Of a DNA stretch of 64,000 bases, positions 35,472-46,047 are shown piece after piece. Both the position numbers and the translations under genes were made by a program. The notes beneath the pieces were generated by a model. It was not told where the DNA came from and did not search any database. It worked only from the letters and a program-made list of their open reading frames with translations. This stretch comes from Polynucleobacter tropicus (GTDB lineage Bacteria > Pseudomonadota > Gammaproteobacteria > Burkholderiales > Burkholderiaceae): assembly GCF_013307225.1 (NCBI RefSeq), contig NZ_CP028942.1, forward strand, positions 248,001 to 312,000, in the 5' to 3' direction. Positions within the stretch are counted from its first letter, which is position 1. Each line of letters begins with the position of its first letter.

Positions 35472-37634
35472 TTGAGCGCTGTTTCTGATCCCCTCTTGCA
35501 CCCAAAGTATCGATCTGATATCGATGGCCTGCGTGCGATTGCAGTTTTAAGCGTATTGATTTTTCATGCCTTTCCAGAATGGTTGTCTGGGGGCTTTGTA
35601 GGCGTCGATGTTTTCTTTGTTATTTCAGGGTACTTAATCTCCACCATTATTTTTGAAAACATTGATCAGCAGCGTTTTAGCTTTAAAGCGTTTTATATTC
35701 GGCGGATCAATCGCATTTTCCCAGCCCTAATTTTGGTGCTCATTGCCTCTTATGCATTTGGTTGGCTTAACTTATTAGCTGATGATTTTGCGCAATTGGG
35801 TAAGCACATTGCTGGTGGAGCAGGTTTTGTCTCCAATCTGATTTTGTGGAATGAAAGTGGCTACTTTGATAAAGCGGCTGAAGTAAAGCCTTTGTTACAC
35901 CTGTGGTCGCTTGGCATTGAAGAGCAGTTTTATATTTTCTGGCCCTTGTTGATGGTGTGGATCAGTCGTTGGCCAAAACGCGTATTACCAATCATCATTT
36001 TGGTGGCGATTGCCTCCTTCGCGCTAAATGTAGCCATGATTGGGGTTGATCCAGTAGCGACGTTTTATTCTCCCTTTACCCGTTTTTGGGAATTGTTGAT
36101 TGGCTCCTTGTTAGCCTATGCCATCTTATATAGCCCAGCATTAGCGGGAATCAGTAATGGGCAAAGACGCTTTGCCGCGGTTGCCTCGGCTACTTCGGTA
36201 TTGGGACTAGGTCTCATTCTCTTTGCGATATTTGCGCTGAATCAAAAAAGCCAATTTCCGGGGTGGTGGGCCTTATTGCCAACCATCGGCGCAGCGCTTT
36301 TGATTGCTGCAGGGCCTCATGCATGGTGCAACAGATACATCTTGAGCCTCAGGGTGATGGTATGGGTGGGCTTGATTAGCTTTCCACTTTATCTATGGCA
36401 TTGGCCTTTGTTGGCTTTGGCACGTATTCAAGAGGGTGGTAATTTATCGATTGAGAATCGGACCATTTTGGTTTTGGTATCTATCGTGCTATCTTGGCTG
36501 ACTTATCGGTTTATTGAAAAGCCCATTCGCTTTCATGCGAAATTCCGGACACAAAAAAATGTGGCTCTCATCATTTTGATGGTGATCATTGGATATCTTG
36601 GCTACAACTGCTTTGATCGTAAAGGCATTCAATTTCGCCATAAATTTTTTATTAAACAAATTTCCACTTACACCTTTGATAAGGTGGTCGAGCAGCGACA
36701 GCGTACTTGCTTCTTAATGGATAAAGGTGATGATGTCACTAATTTTTCTAAAGTATGTATTCATGACGATAGACCCTTTAAGTTAGTGCTTTGGGGTGAT
36801 TCGCATGGGGGATCGATTTATCCTGGCTTTAGTGAGCTTGAGCGAGACAATGACAAAGTGGCGGTGACGCAATTTACGGCTGCCGGTTGTGGCGGTCTTT
36901 TGCCAACCGAAGAGCAGGGCGAGTTCTGTCGAAATGCCAATACCTTGGCACTCAAAGAAATCCTCAGAATCAAACCGAATTTAGTGGTGATCTATAAAGC
37001 CTGGCATCCGTGGTATTTCAAGCTCACGGTGCAAACCTTGCAAAAGCTCAAACAAGAAAATATCCCAGTGCTAGTGATTGGACCTACTCCACGCTGGGGC
37101 GATGATTTACCCAGAGTGGTGTATCGCTATTGGAGAAAACATAAAGAGTTACCGCCAGCGTATAGCTTTGATGGGTTAGCACAAAATTTAATTAGCATGC
37201 AAATTGATGGTTTAAAGGGATTGCGAAAGGAATTTCAGGATCAATATTTAACATTGCCAAATGCTTTAGAGCAAGCAAACCTTAAAGACGGTATTGAAAG
37301 TTCTCAGAGGGCATTGCAAGAGCTTAATCAAATCAAGTTTGGCCCCTATTATTCAGCAAGCGCCCAAATCTGTGATGAAAGTGGCTGTAAGATTCCTATG
37401 ACAGTCTTAGATGGCGATCTAAAAAAGCTAGTTTTATCTAATGGTGGTTCTTACTACTCTGCCTATGATCTATTTTGTAATGAGCAAGGCTGCTTAAATC
37501 GCATCCCTGGAGTAGAGAATGCGCTCACCACTTTAGATGAAGACCATATTACACCTGCGGCGGCCAGATATCTTGTACGCGGTATGTATCCGTATTTTGA
37601 GTCGATAACTAATGCCAAATTGCCAGCAAAATAA
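35472..37634 (+). CDS. OafA/YrhL-type acyltransferase with C-terminal SGNH domain, TTG start
   Basis: The 720-residue protein has an acyltransferase-3 membrane half (about 1-380). It begins YRSDIDGLRAIAVLSVLIFHA and includes GGFVGVDVFFVISGYLIS and HLWSLGIEEQFYIFWPLL. A periplasmic SGNH hydrolase-like half follows, with LVLWGDSHGGS near residue 438 and a catalytic-type DEDHITPAAA near the end. Such proteins O-acetylate surface polysaccharides. The initiation codon is TTG, with no in-frame ATG before the conserved start. It is about 1 kb upstream of the sugar locus. Confidence 0.93.
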   Translation: MSAVSDPLLHPKYRSDIDGLRAIAVLSVLIFHAFPEWLSGGFVGVDVFFVISGYLISTIIFENIDQQRFSFKAFYIRRINRIFPALILVLIASYAFGWLNLLADDFAQLGKHIAGGAGFVSNLILWNESGYFDKAAEVKPLLHLWSLGIEEQFYIFWPLLMVWISRWPKRVLPIIILVAIASFALNVAMIGVDPVATFYSPFTRFWELLIGSLLAYAILYSPALAGISNGQRRFAAVASATSVLGLGLILFAIFALNQKSQFPGWWALLPTIGAALLIAAGPHAWCNRYILSLRVMVWVGLISFPLYLWHWPLLALARIQEGGNLSIENRTILVLVSIVLSWLTYRFIEKPIRFHAKFRTQKNVALIILMVIIGYLGYNCFDRKGIQFRHKFFIKQISTYTFDKVVEQRQRTCFLMDKGDDVTNFSKVCIHDDRPFKLVLWGDSHGGSIYPGFSELERDNDKVAVTQFTAAGCGGLLPTEEQGEFCRNANTLALKEILRIKPNLVVIYKAWHPWYFKLTVQTLQKLKQENIPVLVIGPTPRWGDDLPRVVYRYWRKHKELPPAYSFDGLAQNLISMQIDGLKGLRKEFQDQYLTLPNALEQANLKDGIESSQRALQELNQIKFGPYYSASAQICDESGCKIPMTVLDGDLKKLVLSNGGSYYSAYDLFCNEQGCLNRIPGVENALTTLDEDHITPAAARYLVRGMYPYFESITNAKLPAK

Positions 37635-37637
37635 TGT

Positions 37638-38180
37638 ATGAAACACCCTATTCAAGCTTTTATTAAAAATTCTCTTTTCTATCTGGGTGGTGACCAGCCC
37701 CCTGTTGCATGGCGAGAGCGTTTGCGATCATCTTTTGGGGCTCTAGCTGGTTTACTGTTTGTGCTGACATTGGCCAAAATGCTTGGAGAATTTGTTGGGG
37801 TGAGCGAGTGGCTCATGGCTTCATTAGGTGCCAGCGCTTTGTTGGTATTCGCACTCCCACAAAGTCCAATGGCGCAACCTTGGGCCGTGATTGCTGGCAA
37901 CACGCTATCAGCAGTCGTTGGTATTACTTGCATGCATTGGATTGGCGAACCTTTGTTGGCTATGCCCCTAGCGGCATCATTGTCAATTATGGGTATGTTT
38001 GTATTGCGTTGTTTGCATCCACCAGCAGCGGCAGTGGCGATGATTGCAGTCCTGGGACATATCGGCGCTTACCGCTATGCTTTTTTTCCAGTGATGATTG
38101 ATTCAGTGTTGTTGGTTTTAGCGGGCGCTGCTTACAGTAATTTGACGGGTAAGCGTTATCCCAATAGGCCTGCAAAGTAA
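37638..38180 (+). CDS. HPP-family membrane protein
   Basis: The 180 residues contain several hydrophobic segments and the family signature HPPAAAVAM (CLHPPAAAVAMIAVLG), with an upstream LMASLGASALLVFALPQSPMAQPWA stretch. HPP proteins have been implicated in nitrite transport in other organisms; the substrate here is unknown. The gene starts three bases after the acyltransferase stop, so the two are probably co-transcribed. Confidence 0.9.
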   Translation: MKHPIQAFIKNSLFYLGGDQPPVAWRERLRSSFGALAGLLFVLTLAKMLGEFVGVSEWLMASLGASALLVFALPQSPMAQPWAVIAGNTLSAVVGITCMHWIGEPLLAMPLAASLSIMGMFVLRCLHPPAAAVAMIAVLGHIGAYRYAFFPVMIDSVLLVLAGAAYSNLTGKRYPNRPAK

Positions 38181-38271
38181 TCTCAACATAAGTTCAATTA
38201 ACTACTAATTAACCACTCAGCAACTATTAAGCAACTAAGCAGGCCTGGGTTGGAAGTCTCTTTTGGTGCTC

Positions 38272-38412
38272 TTATTTAACTTTGGTGGCAGCAATCGAGG
38301 CGATGCAGTCTTCAATACCATAGTTATGGTACATACCAGCATTCTCTTTTTTCAGGGACTGGGCGCACTCTGAAACCGAGTTGCGTACATTGATTTTTGG
38401 AATATCTGCCAT
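38272..38412 (-). CDS. Conserved-looking 46-residue protein of unknown function
   Basis: Read from ATG 38412 to TAA 38272 on the minus strand, the product begins MADIPKINVRNSVSECAQSL and ends SIAATKVK, with two cysteines (16 and 36) and a GMYHNYGIEDC segment. A good AAGGAG box at the right distance and a clean start support real translation. I do not recognise the family. It is flanked by HPP and manC. It is too short for typical gene callers with a high length cutoff. Confidence 0.65.
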   Translation of the reverse strand: MADIPKINVRNSVSECAQSLKKENAGMYHNYGIEDCIASIAATKVK

Positions 38413-38626
38413 TTATTTTCTCCTTTTGTTCTGTTATGTTTTGATTGGGGGGTAGTTTGTATGCATGCAATTCCTACGCATTTAACCCTTAGAGCGCTAT
38501 TTTAATGAATTTTTTGCTTGGCCAGATGCCTGAGAGCGTGGTAAATACCTATAAAATCAAGACCTAAACAGCAAAATACTGAAATAGTTATTCCCTATCT
38601 ATATATGTGTCTTTTAGAGCTTTTCG

Positions 38627-40126
38627 ATGACAGCGATGACTGAGGTTACACCAGTAATTCTTTGCGGCGGATCTGGTACGCGTCTGTGGCCTCTGTCGCG
38701 CTCAGCTTACCCAAAGCAATTCTTGGCCCTGTCGGGTAATGAGAACGGCGCTAGTCTTTTTCAGGAAGCGATTGCAAGGCTGAATGGTATTGCTGGTTCT
38801 GATGCCGATACTGAGCTGCAGCTTGGTCAAACCTTGGTTGTGACAGGAGAAGACCATCGCTTTTTAGTGCTTGACCAGTTGCAAGACATCTCGGGCGTTC
38901 AGGCAATTTTATTGTTAGAGCCTGTTGGCAAAAATACTGCTCCTGCACTGACGTTGGCGGCTTTGTATTCTAGTGAGCAAAAGAGTGATCCTATTTTGTT
39001 GATTACCCCCGCAGATCAAACCATTAAAAATACTTCGGCATTTAACAAAGCCTTAAATAACTGTATCGCTCTTGTTAAGGCAGATCAAAGCAATCAAACT
39101 ATCGTTGTCTTAGGCATTACACCAAAGTCACCTGAAACGGGATACGGATACATTCAACGTGCTGGAGCCAAGGGATCTCATCAAGAGTTTGCAGTCGAGC
39201 GCTTTGTTGAAAAGCCAAATCTAGAAATGGCGCAGCGATACCTCGCGGAGGGAATCTATCTGTGGAATAGCGGTATGTTTGTGATGCGAGCTAGTACCTG
39301 GTTAGCGGCCTTAAGAGAATTTCGTCCGGATATATTGCTTGCCACCGAGAAGGCGTGGCAGTCTCGTACCCAAGATCAAGCTGAGCAAACGATCTTTATG
39401 CGCCCAGATGCAGAGACGTTTCATTCGATACCTGGCGAGTCAATTGACTATGCAGTCATTGAAAAATGCCCGCATTCAAACCATTTTGTCTTGAAGATGG
39501 TTGAGTTGGATGCGGGGTGGAGTGATCTTGGCGCATGGGATGCAGTATGGCAAGTTGGCAAACAAGATGCCCAAGGCAATGTTGTACATGGTGATGTATT
39601 GCTCGCTAATACAAAGAACTCTCTGGTACATGCTGGCAATCGTTTGGTGAGTGCAGTCGGGGTAGAAAATTTGATTATTGTGGAAACTGCAGATGCGATT
39701 CTGGTCGCTGACCGAAACAATAGTCAAGAGGTAAAACAAATTGTTGCCAAGCTTGATGGTCAACAGCGAGAGGAAAAGAACTTACATCGCAAGGTTGCAA
39801 GACCATGGGGTTGGTATGACAGTGTAGATGAAGGCGAGCGTTTTAAAGTGAAGCGCATTCAGGTAAAGCCCGGAGCTAGCCTTTCATCACAAATGCATCA
39901 TCACCGTGCCGAGCATTGGATTGTAGTCAAGGGAACAGCGGAGATTACCAATGGAAGTCAAGTCATTACCCTTACTGAAAATCAGAGCACCTATATTCCT
40001 CGGGGTCAAACCCATCGATTAGCCAACCCTGGCAATACCCCTCTAGAAATTATTGAGGTTCAATCAGGATGCTATTTGGGTGAGGATGATATTGTGCGTT
40101 TTGAAGACAGCTACGGTCGAAGTTAA
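38627..40126 (+). CDS. manC: Mannose-1-phosphate guanylyltransferase / mannose-6-phosphate isomerase
   Basis: This bifunctional enzyme supplies GDP-mannose. The nucleotidyltransferase half has LCGGSGTRLWPLSR (12-25) and the FVEKP motif. The C-terminal cupin isomerase (about 390-499) carries RPWGWYDSV, the metal-site MHHHRAEHWIVV, and YIPRGQTHRLANPG. The 499 residues are slightly longer than the AlgA/ManC norm. It feeds gmd and fcl downstream. No phosphomannomutase gene is present in the window. Confidence 0.95.
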   Translation: MTAMTEVTPVILCGGSGTRLWPLSRSAYPKQFLALSGNENGASLFQEAIARLNGIAGSDADTELQLGQTLVVTGEDHRFLVLDQLQDISGVQAILLLEPVGKNTAPALTLAALYSSEQKSDPILLITPADQTIKNTSAFNKALNNCIALVKADQSNQTIVVLGITPKSPETGYGYIQRAGAKGSHQEFAVERFVEKPNLEMAQRYLAEGIYLWNSGMFVMRASTWLAALREFRPDILLATEKAWQSRTQDQAEQTIFMRPDAETFHSIPGESIDYAVIEKCPHSNHFVLKMVELDAGWSDLGAWDAVWQVGKQDAQGNVVHGDVLLANTKNSLVHAGNRLVSAVGVENLIIVETADAILVADRNNSQEVKQIVAKLDGQQREEKNLHRKVARPWGWYDSVDEGERFKVKRIQVKPGASLSSQMHHHRAEHWIVVKGTAEITNGSQVITLTENQSTYIPRGQTHRLANPGNTPLEIIEVQSGCYLGEDDIVRFEDSYGRS

Positions 40127-40193
40127 TAGCAGAGTTACTAAATAAATCGCATTTAATAGATTGTATTGAATAGACCCGGATGAGCCAATCAAA

Positions 40194-41222
40194 ATGAATA
40201 TTTTATTAACCGGCGGAACGGGATATATTGGCAGTCATAATGCGGTAGTCTTGGCCCAGGCAGGGCACGAGGCCATTCTCTTTGACAATCTCTGTAACAG
40301 CTCAAAAGATGTTGTGCAGCGCCTAGAAAAAATTATTGGCAAACCGATTACCTTTATTGAGGGAGATGTTCGTAATACTGAATTACTAGTCGAGGTGATG
40401 CGCAATCATCAAGTAGATGCGGTGATCCACTTTGCTGGTTTAAAAGCAGTTGGAGAATCTGTTGCAAATCCCCTTTTGTATTTTGCTAACAATGTGCAAG
40501 GAACAATTAGTCTTTTGCTGGCCATGCAGCAGTTGGAGATAAAAACTTTCATATTTAGCTCTAGTGCCACCGTTTATGGTGAGCCTGTCTATTTGCCTTA
40601 CGATGAGGCTCACCCTACTAATCCTATCAACGCATATGGCGATACTAAACTCCAAGTTGAAATTATTTTGCGCGATCTAGCCAAATCTGATCCGCAGTGG
40701 AAAATTGCTTGTTTGCGCTACTTTAATCCAGTGGGTGCTCATGAATCTGGCTTTATTGGCGATGATCCTAGCGGTATCCCGGGAAATCTCATGCCTTATT
40801 TGGCTAGGGTTGCTTCTGGTAGCCTGCAATATCTCAGTGTCTTTGGCAAAGATTATGAGACGCGTGACGGTACCGGAGAGCGCGATTACATTCATGTGAT
40901 GGATTTGGCTGAAGGGCATATGGCTGCTTTAGATTTTTTGGCAAACAATTCAGGCCTTCATGTGGTGAATTTGGGGACTGGTAAACCCGCTAGCGTTTTA
41001 GAGTGTGTCAAAGCATTTGAGGGTGCTGTTGGTAAGAATTTGCCTATACAGTTTGCCCCAAGACGTGATGGTGATTTGCCAATTTATTTTGCCAAGGCGG
41101 ATTTAGCAAAAGAGAAATTAGGTTGGATCGCCGCCAGAACTCTAGATGAAATGTGCGCAAGTGCATGGCATTTTCAACAAGTGCAAAGCTCCCAATCCAA
41201 GTCATCTACTGAATCGACGTAA
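40194..41222 (+). CDS. galE: UDP-glucose 4-epimerase
   Basis: GalE interconverts UDP-glucose and UDP-galactose. The 342-residue extended SDR has TGGTGYIGSH (6-15), IHFAGLKAVGES, the serine/tyrosine/lysine site in SSSATVYG and NAYGDTKLQVE, and a terminal GWIAARTLDEMC. The N-terminal sequence and length are the standard GalE type. It sits between manC and gmd in the same direction. Confidence 0.95.
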   Translation: MNILLTGGTGYIGSHNAVVLAQAGHEAILFDNLCNSSKDVVQRLEKIIGKPITFIEGDVRNTELLVEVMRNHQVDAVIHFAGLKAVGESVANPLLYFANNVQGTISLLLAMQQLEIKTFIFSSSATVYGEPVYLPYDEAHPTNPINAYGDTKLQVEIILRDLAKSDPQWKIACLRYFNPVGAHESGFIGDDPSGIPGNLMPYLARVASGSLQYLSVFGKDYETRDGTGERDYIHVMDLAEGHMAALDFLANNSGLHVVNLGTGKPASVLECVKAFEGAVGKNLPIQFAPRRDGDLPIYFAKADLAKEKLGWIAARTLDEMCASAWHFQQVQSSQSKSSTEST

Positions 41223-41247
41223 CTTACATTAATACTAGAGAGATATT

Positions 41248-42378
41248 ATGGTCACAAAGCAAAAGGTAGCCCTTATCACTGGAATTACAGGACAAGATGG
41301 CTCCTATTTAGCTGAATTTCTATTGGAAAAGGGTTATATCGTTCACGGCATTAAACGCCGCGCATCTTCTTTTAATACAGAGCGCATCGATCATCTTTAT
41401 CAAGACCCGCATGTCAATCATCCTGATTTGATTCTTCATTACGGTGATTTAACAGACACTAGTAATTTGGTGCGAATCATTCAGCAAACTCAGCCAGATG
41501 AGATTTATAACTTGGGCGCGCAATCTCATGTGGCGGTATCCTTTGAATCACCAGAGTACACGGCAGATGTTGATGCCATCGGTCCATTGCGCATGTTAGA
41601 GGCTATTCGTATCTTAGGTTTGGAGAAGAAAACCCGTTTTTATCAAGCCTCCACTTCAGAGTTGTATGGTTTGGTGCAGGAGATTCCTCAAAAAGAGACT
41701 ACGCCGTTCTATCCGAGAAGTCCTTATGCAGTAGCTAAGATGTATGCCTACTGGATTACCGTTAACTATCGCGAGGCATATGGTATCTATGCGTGCAATG
41801 GCATTTTGTTTAATCATGAGTCTAAACGTCGCGGAGAAACTTTTGTAACGCGTAAGGTGACTCGTGGATTGGCCAATATTGCGCAAGGGCTAGAGAAGTG
41901 TCTTTTCATGGGCAATATTGATGCTCTGCGTGATTGGGGGCATGCAAAAGATTACGTTCGTATGCAATGGCTCATGTTGCAACAAGACAAGCCAGAAGAT
42001 TTTGTGATTGCAACAGGCGTGCAGTTCACTGTTCGTGAGTTTATTGCTCGCAGTGCCAAGCAACTCGGCATTACTCTGAAGTTTGAAGGTAATGCTGAAA
42101 ATGAAAAAGCCATAGTTACTGCCATAGAAGGTGATAAGGCGCCTGCCCTCAAAGTGGGTGATGTCATTGTTCAGATTGATCCGCGCTACTATCGTCCTAC
42201 CGAAGTCGAGACACTGTTGGGTGATCCCGCTAAAGCTAAGGCTAAGTTGGGATGGGTTCCAGAAATTACACTAGATCAAATGATTGTGGAAATGGTAGAA
42301 AGCGACCTAGATAAGGCCAAGCAACATGCTTTATTGCTCAAGCACGGTCACAGTGTTTCAGTTGGTACTGAAAAGTAA
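41248..42378 (+). CDS. gmd: GDP-mannose 4,6-dehydratase
   Basis: Gmd converts GDP-mannose to GDP-4-keto-6-deoxymannose. The 376 residues show [23 protein letters not shown], the [15 protein letters not shown] stretch unique to Gmd, the SELYGL motif, the [10 protein letters not shown] catalytic lysine, and [16 protein letters not shown]. The stop overlaps the fcl start (TAATG), as in the usual gmd-fcl pair. Confidence 0.98.
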   Translation: MVTKQKVALITGITGQDGSYLAEFLLEKGYIVHGIKRRASSFNTERIDHLYQDPHVNHPDLILHYGDLTDTSNLVRIIQQTQPDEIYNLGAQSHVAVSFESPEYTADVDAIGPLRMLEAIRILGLEKKTRFYQASTSELYGLVQEIPQKETTPFYPRSPYAVAKMYAYWITVNYREAYGIYACNGILFNHESKRRGETFVTRKVTRGLANIAQGLEKCLFMGNIDALRDWGHAKDYVRMQWLMLQQDKPEDFVIATGVQFTVREFIARSAKQLGITLKFEGNAENEKAIVTAIEGDKAPALKVGDVIVQIDPRYYRPTEVETLLGDPAKAKAKLGWVPEITLDQMIVEMVESDLDKAKQHALLLKHGHSVSVGTEK

Positions 42379-43358
42379 TGACAGCAGATCTTCAACAAAA
42401 GATTTATGTAGCCGGTCACCGGGGTATGGTGGGTTCAGCCATCGTCAGGCATTTGCAGGCAAAAGGCTACAAAAATATTATTAGTCGAACTCATGCGGAG
42501 TTAGATCTCACAAATCAAGCTGCTGTTAAAGCCTTTTTTGAGAGGGAAAAACCAGATCAGGTTTATTTTGCGGCCGCTAAGGTTGGGGGAATTCATGCAA
42601 ACAATGTATATTCTGCCGAATTTATTTATCAGAATCTGATGATGGAGGCGAATGTCATTCATCAGGCATTTGAAGCTGACGTAAAAAGATTGTTATTTCT
42701 TGGGTCTAGCTGTATTTATCCCAAGATGGCTCCACAACCCATGAATGAGGATGTCCTGTTAACGGGAAAATTGGAGCCTACGAACGAGCCCTATGCAATA
42801 GCGAAAATTGCTGGTATTAAATTATGCGAGAGTTATAACCGTCAATATGGTCAATCTCATGGCATTGACTATCGATCTGTTATGCCAACCAATTTATATG
42901 GTCCAGGTGATAACTACCATCCTGAAAATAGTCATGTACTGCCTGCATTAATTCGGCGCTTCCATGAGGCAAAGATTAATGACGCATCTGAAGTGGTCAT
43001 TTGGGGATCGGGTTTGCCAATGCGTGAGTTTTTATATGTTGATGATATGGCTGCCGCATCTATATTCGTCATGCAATTAGATAAAAATATTTATGACCAA
43101 CAAACCTCGCCGATGCAAAGTCATATCAATGTAGGTTTCGGGGAGGATCTGACAATTGCAAGGCTTGCCGAAATCATTGCAAAGGTGGTGGGGTATCGGG
43201 GTTCAATTGGCTATGACAGTAGCAAGCCGGATGGGACTCCTCGTAAGTTGATGGATTCGGGGAGATTGGCCCGTCTTGGCTGGCAGGCAAAAGTTGGTCT
43301 AGAGGATGGTATTAAATTGGCTTACGCTGATTTTTTAAAGAATTATGCAAATATTTGA
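42378..43358 (+). CDS. fcl: GDP-L-fucose synthase
   Basis: Fcl epimerises and reduces the Gmd product to GDP-L-fucose. The 326 residues include [16 protein letters not shown], the SSCIYPK motif, the YAIAKIAG catalytic pair, and the later [13 protein letters not shown] and [15 protein letters not shown] stretches. A decayed second copy of the last two stretches is visible at about 56440-56640. The start overlaps gmd by one base. Confidence 0.97.
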   Translation: MTADLQQKIYVAGHRGMVGSAIVRHLQAKGYKNIISRTHAELDLTNQAAVKAFFEREKPDQVYFAAAKVGGIHANNVYSAEFIYQNLMMEANVIHQAFEADVKRLLFLGSSCIYPKMAPQPMNEDVLLTGKLEPTNEPYAIAKIAGIKLCESYNRQYGQSHGIDYRSVMPTNLYGPGDNYHPENSHVLPALIRRFHEAKINDASEVVIWGSGLPMREFLYVDDMAAASIFVMQLDKNIYDQQTSPMQSHINVGFGEDLTIARLAEIIAKVVGYRGSIGYDSSKPDGTPRKLMDSGRLARLGWQAKVGLEDGIKLAYADFLKNYANI

Positions 43359-43376
43359 ATTGAACGGACAGATATT

Positions 43377-45014
43377 TTGCTAAATAGAATAAAAAAGATC
43401 TTTGCCATCCGCAATGATCTTTTCTTGTTAATTTGTTTTTCTCTTATAAGTCTGCTTTTCTCCCAAAGACATTTCTTGTTATTTAGAGACTATGCCATTC
43501 TTTGGGAGGGTGCATATCGAGTTTCTCTTGGACAGATTCCCTTTTCTGATTTTGGCACCCCAGTAGGCCCAGTTTCTTTTTTGATTCCAGCGCTTTTTTT
43601 CAAGCTATTTTCGCCAAGCTGGTTTGTGATGCAGATTTCTCAGTTATTTGAAGATGCCATATTGTTGATATTGGCTTACCAACTGCTCAGACGCTTACAG
43701 TTCACACAGATTAATATCAACAAGGCAATTGCCTGTTTTTCATTCTTATATTTAGTATTTTTGTCTCATCCTTGGTATAACTCGGGAGCTTTTTTATGCT
43801 TTCTAGCCTCTATGGTCTTATTGTTGGGGCTAAGTTACCAGTCTCTGATGGCTGCAGGCTTCATGGCTGGACTCTGTTTTCTGGCAAAGCAAGATTATGG
43901 CGTAATGAATCTTTGTCTTGGCTCTCTAGTCATTTTCCTTACACAGGGTCAGCAGGGCGGGCTTTATCATCAAATTCAATTTCATCTTTCCTATGCAAAA
44001 GATTGGCAAAAAGTACGATCTATTTTTACTGCAATTTTTTTATTTTTAACTTTTTTTATATTGCCAATAGCGCTTCTGATTAATTTTACTGATAGCGATC
44101 AGTTTTTCTATTGGTTTAATTACGGGCAGTCGCCACACGAGATTCGGAAAATTCATATCTGGGATTTTGCTAATCATGGTGATTTATTTATTGCCGCATG
44201 TATTGCATTCTATTTTGCCTATCGAACAGTGCGAATGGATGTATTGTTTGCAGGCATTTTTTTTATCTGTTCCTTTATTGTGTCCAGTACTAGTGGATTA
44301 GACTATACGGCTTTCTTTTTTTCATTGTTCATACCATTATTGATTCAAACTGTTTGGGATAAACGGTTGGTGCAAAATAGGTGGGTCTCGATAGTCCTTA
44401 TGTTGGCGATATTGACCTCTGTCGTTTTTCCGGCAAAATATATATATCGCTTGGTGCAAACAACAGTTTTGGCGAAAGCGGAGCCATTTTCTTTTAGACA
44501 TCTTTACGTCACAAGGCCGGTTCAGAATTTTCCTGGCTCTATGCCGTATTTTAAAAATGTCATGGGCTCTGATGATTCTTTGCTTATGATTAATGAATTG
44601 CAGAAAATTTTTAAGAGCTCACGCCATGCAAACAAGAGTCGAAACGTTACCAAACTGAAGGTACTTAACATTAGCGAGCTCACACCCTTGTATGCCGAAT
44701 TAGGAAGTGTGCCTCCATTGCATTATCCTTTGTGGTATCACAAGGGCATTTCATTATTCCCGCAAGAAATCCAAATGATTGATCGGGATCTTGATGACGC
44801 TAAGTTTGATGTGGTCATTTTGCAAAATGCTCACGGGCAGGTAAATTTTGAGGAATTCTTGACGCGCTTGCAAAGCAATCCAAATTATGAAACATTGCGT
44901 GAGAGAGGATTTATTTCGCCTTCAACATCAACAGGGGATACCTGTCGCGAAGGTTATTGCCAAAGTCATATGTACGTCTATGTTAGAAAGGATTTATTGA
45001 AGCAGTCGCTTTAG
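43377..45014 (+). CDS. GT-C-like multi-pass membrane glycosyltransferase (tentative), TTG start
   Basis: The 545-residue protein has about ten hydrophobic helices. Its first long loop reads RDYAILWEGAYRVSLGQIPFSDF, like PMT/ArnT-type GT-C proteins, where an acidic residue there is catalytic. A polar C-terminal domain of roughly 140 residues, probably periplasmic, includes a late cysteine pair. The start is a weak TTG 18 bases after fcl. It probably transfers a sugar from a lipid carrier, but the donor and acceptor cannot be inferred. Confidence 0.6.
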   Translation: MLNRIKKIFAIRNDLFLLICFSLISLLFSQRHFLLFRDYAILWEGAYRVSLGQIPFSDFGTPVGPVSFLIPALFFKLFSPSWFVMQISQLFEDAILLILAYQLLRRLQFTQININKAIACFSFLYLVFLSHPWYNSGAFLCFLASMVLLLGLSYQSLMAAGFMAGLCFLAKQDYGVMNLCLGSLVIFLTQGQQGGLYHQIQFHLSYAKDWQKVRSIFTAIFLFLTFFILPIALLINFTDSDQFFYWFNYGQSPHEIRKIHIWDFANHGDLFIAACIAFYFAYRTVRMDVLFAGIFFICSFIVSSTSGLDYTAFFFSLFIPLLIQTVWDKRLVQNRWVSIVLMLAILTSVVFPAKYIYRLVQTTVLAKAEPFSFRHLYVTRPVQNFPGSMPYFKNVMGSDDSLLMINELQKIFKSSRHANKSRNVTKLKVLNISELTPLYAELGSVPPLHYPLWYHKGISLFPQEIQMIDRDLDDAKFDVVILQNAHGQVNFEEFLTRLQSNPNYETLRERGFISPSTSTGDTCREGYCQSHMYVYVRKDLLKQSL

Positions 45015-45018
45015 TCAA

Positions 45019-46038
45019 TTACTTGGCCATATTTTGGCGTAGCCTCTCTGCATCCCAGTTGAGAAGGTCGCGCACTTCCCCTGCATTTAATGATTCCAGC
45101 CGAAATTCAGGAGGCACTCGATTAATGACATCAAAGTAGCAAAGTAGCTGAGCTACTTTTGCCTTATTAAATTCTGGCTTTACAAAAATGCCGACATTTT
45201 CGATAAAAATTAATTCAGGATGACTATCTTTATTCTGTTTTTGCAGGACTTCCCATGAAGGGTAAATATTGGCTGCGGGGCCTAAAAAAACAGCATGATC
45301 AGGGTATAAAACCCAGTCTTGATTTAATCGTTTAAACAGATATTGGTTGAAGACAATTTTTTGCGCATCTTTGTTATTCAGGGGGGTATATCCTTCAACA
45401 GGAGATTGCAAAATGTTTGCGGGGACATCAGAATCTTTGCTTGTGAGTAATTTTGGTGCAAAAGCAAGATCAATTTTTTTAAGGAGAGAGTAAATCTCTT
45501 CAGTGGTTTGTGCACCAACAACGATGCCATGATTTTTTAAGAAGATGACACTAGCGTCAGGGAATTCCTGTAAAGACTGATAAATAGCCTGCGCTAGATC
45601 TGGACCGGGTTTATGGTATCCAACCAACACCCCATTAATAGACGCCTGCTCGCAGATTTTGGCAATAGAGATGCGGCAATCTCTAGAGACTAAATGGCTT
45701 AAAGGATTGATTGCATGCAGATGCACCACAATTTTCTGTGGCATTAATCCATGCAGGACAGTTTCAATTGAGGGCTGTAGTTTATTGTCAATCTTAGTAG
45801 CTATTACCTGGGGTTTGATGGTGAAGTTTTTCTGCGATAGGGCATTTTGCAAATGCTTTAAATCTACTGGTACAAAGATATCTTCTTTGGTGGCATTGGC
45901 TAGCCATGTTCCAGAGGCTTTTATCCAAAGAATTTCACCTTCTTTCCATGAAACATTCCCGCCGGCGCCTTGAACTAGTAGTCGATCTTGGCCTAAATTA
46001 GCGCACATCTGGCTAATGGATTGGTGGATATCGCCCAT
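45019..46038 (-). CDS. Class II aldolase/adducin-family protein
   Basis: The 339-residue protein has the family fold in its N-terminal 210 residues: GAGGNVSW (24-31), IKASGTWL, SIETVLHG and the metal-binding VHLHAINPL, then NHGIVVGAQTTEEIY. Members are zinc aldolases (fuculose- or rhamnulose-phosphate type) or related lyases. The C-terminal 130 residues (QDWVLYPDHAVFLGP and onward) are not typical of FucA. It is the last gene of a minus-strand block with a HAD phosphatase ten bases upstream. Substrate unknown. Confidence 0.8.
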   Translation of the reverse strand: MGDIHQSISQMCANLGQDRLLVQGAGGNVSWKEGEILWIKASGTWLANATKEDIFVPVDLKHLQNALSQKNFTIKPQVIATKIDNKLQPSIETVLHGLMPQKIVVHLHAINPLSHLVSRDCRISIAKICEQASINGVLVGYHKPGPDLAQAIYQSLQEFPDASVIFLKNHGIVVGAQTTEEIYSLLKKIDLAFAPKLLTSKDSDVPANILQSPVEGYTPLNNKDAQKIVFNQYLFKRLNQDWVLYPDHAVFLGPAANIYPSWEVLQKQNKDSHPELIFIENVGIFVKPEFNKAKVAQLLCYFDVINRVPPEFRLESLNAGEVRDLLNWDAERLRQNMAK

Positions 46039-46047
46039 TTAAAAGCC

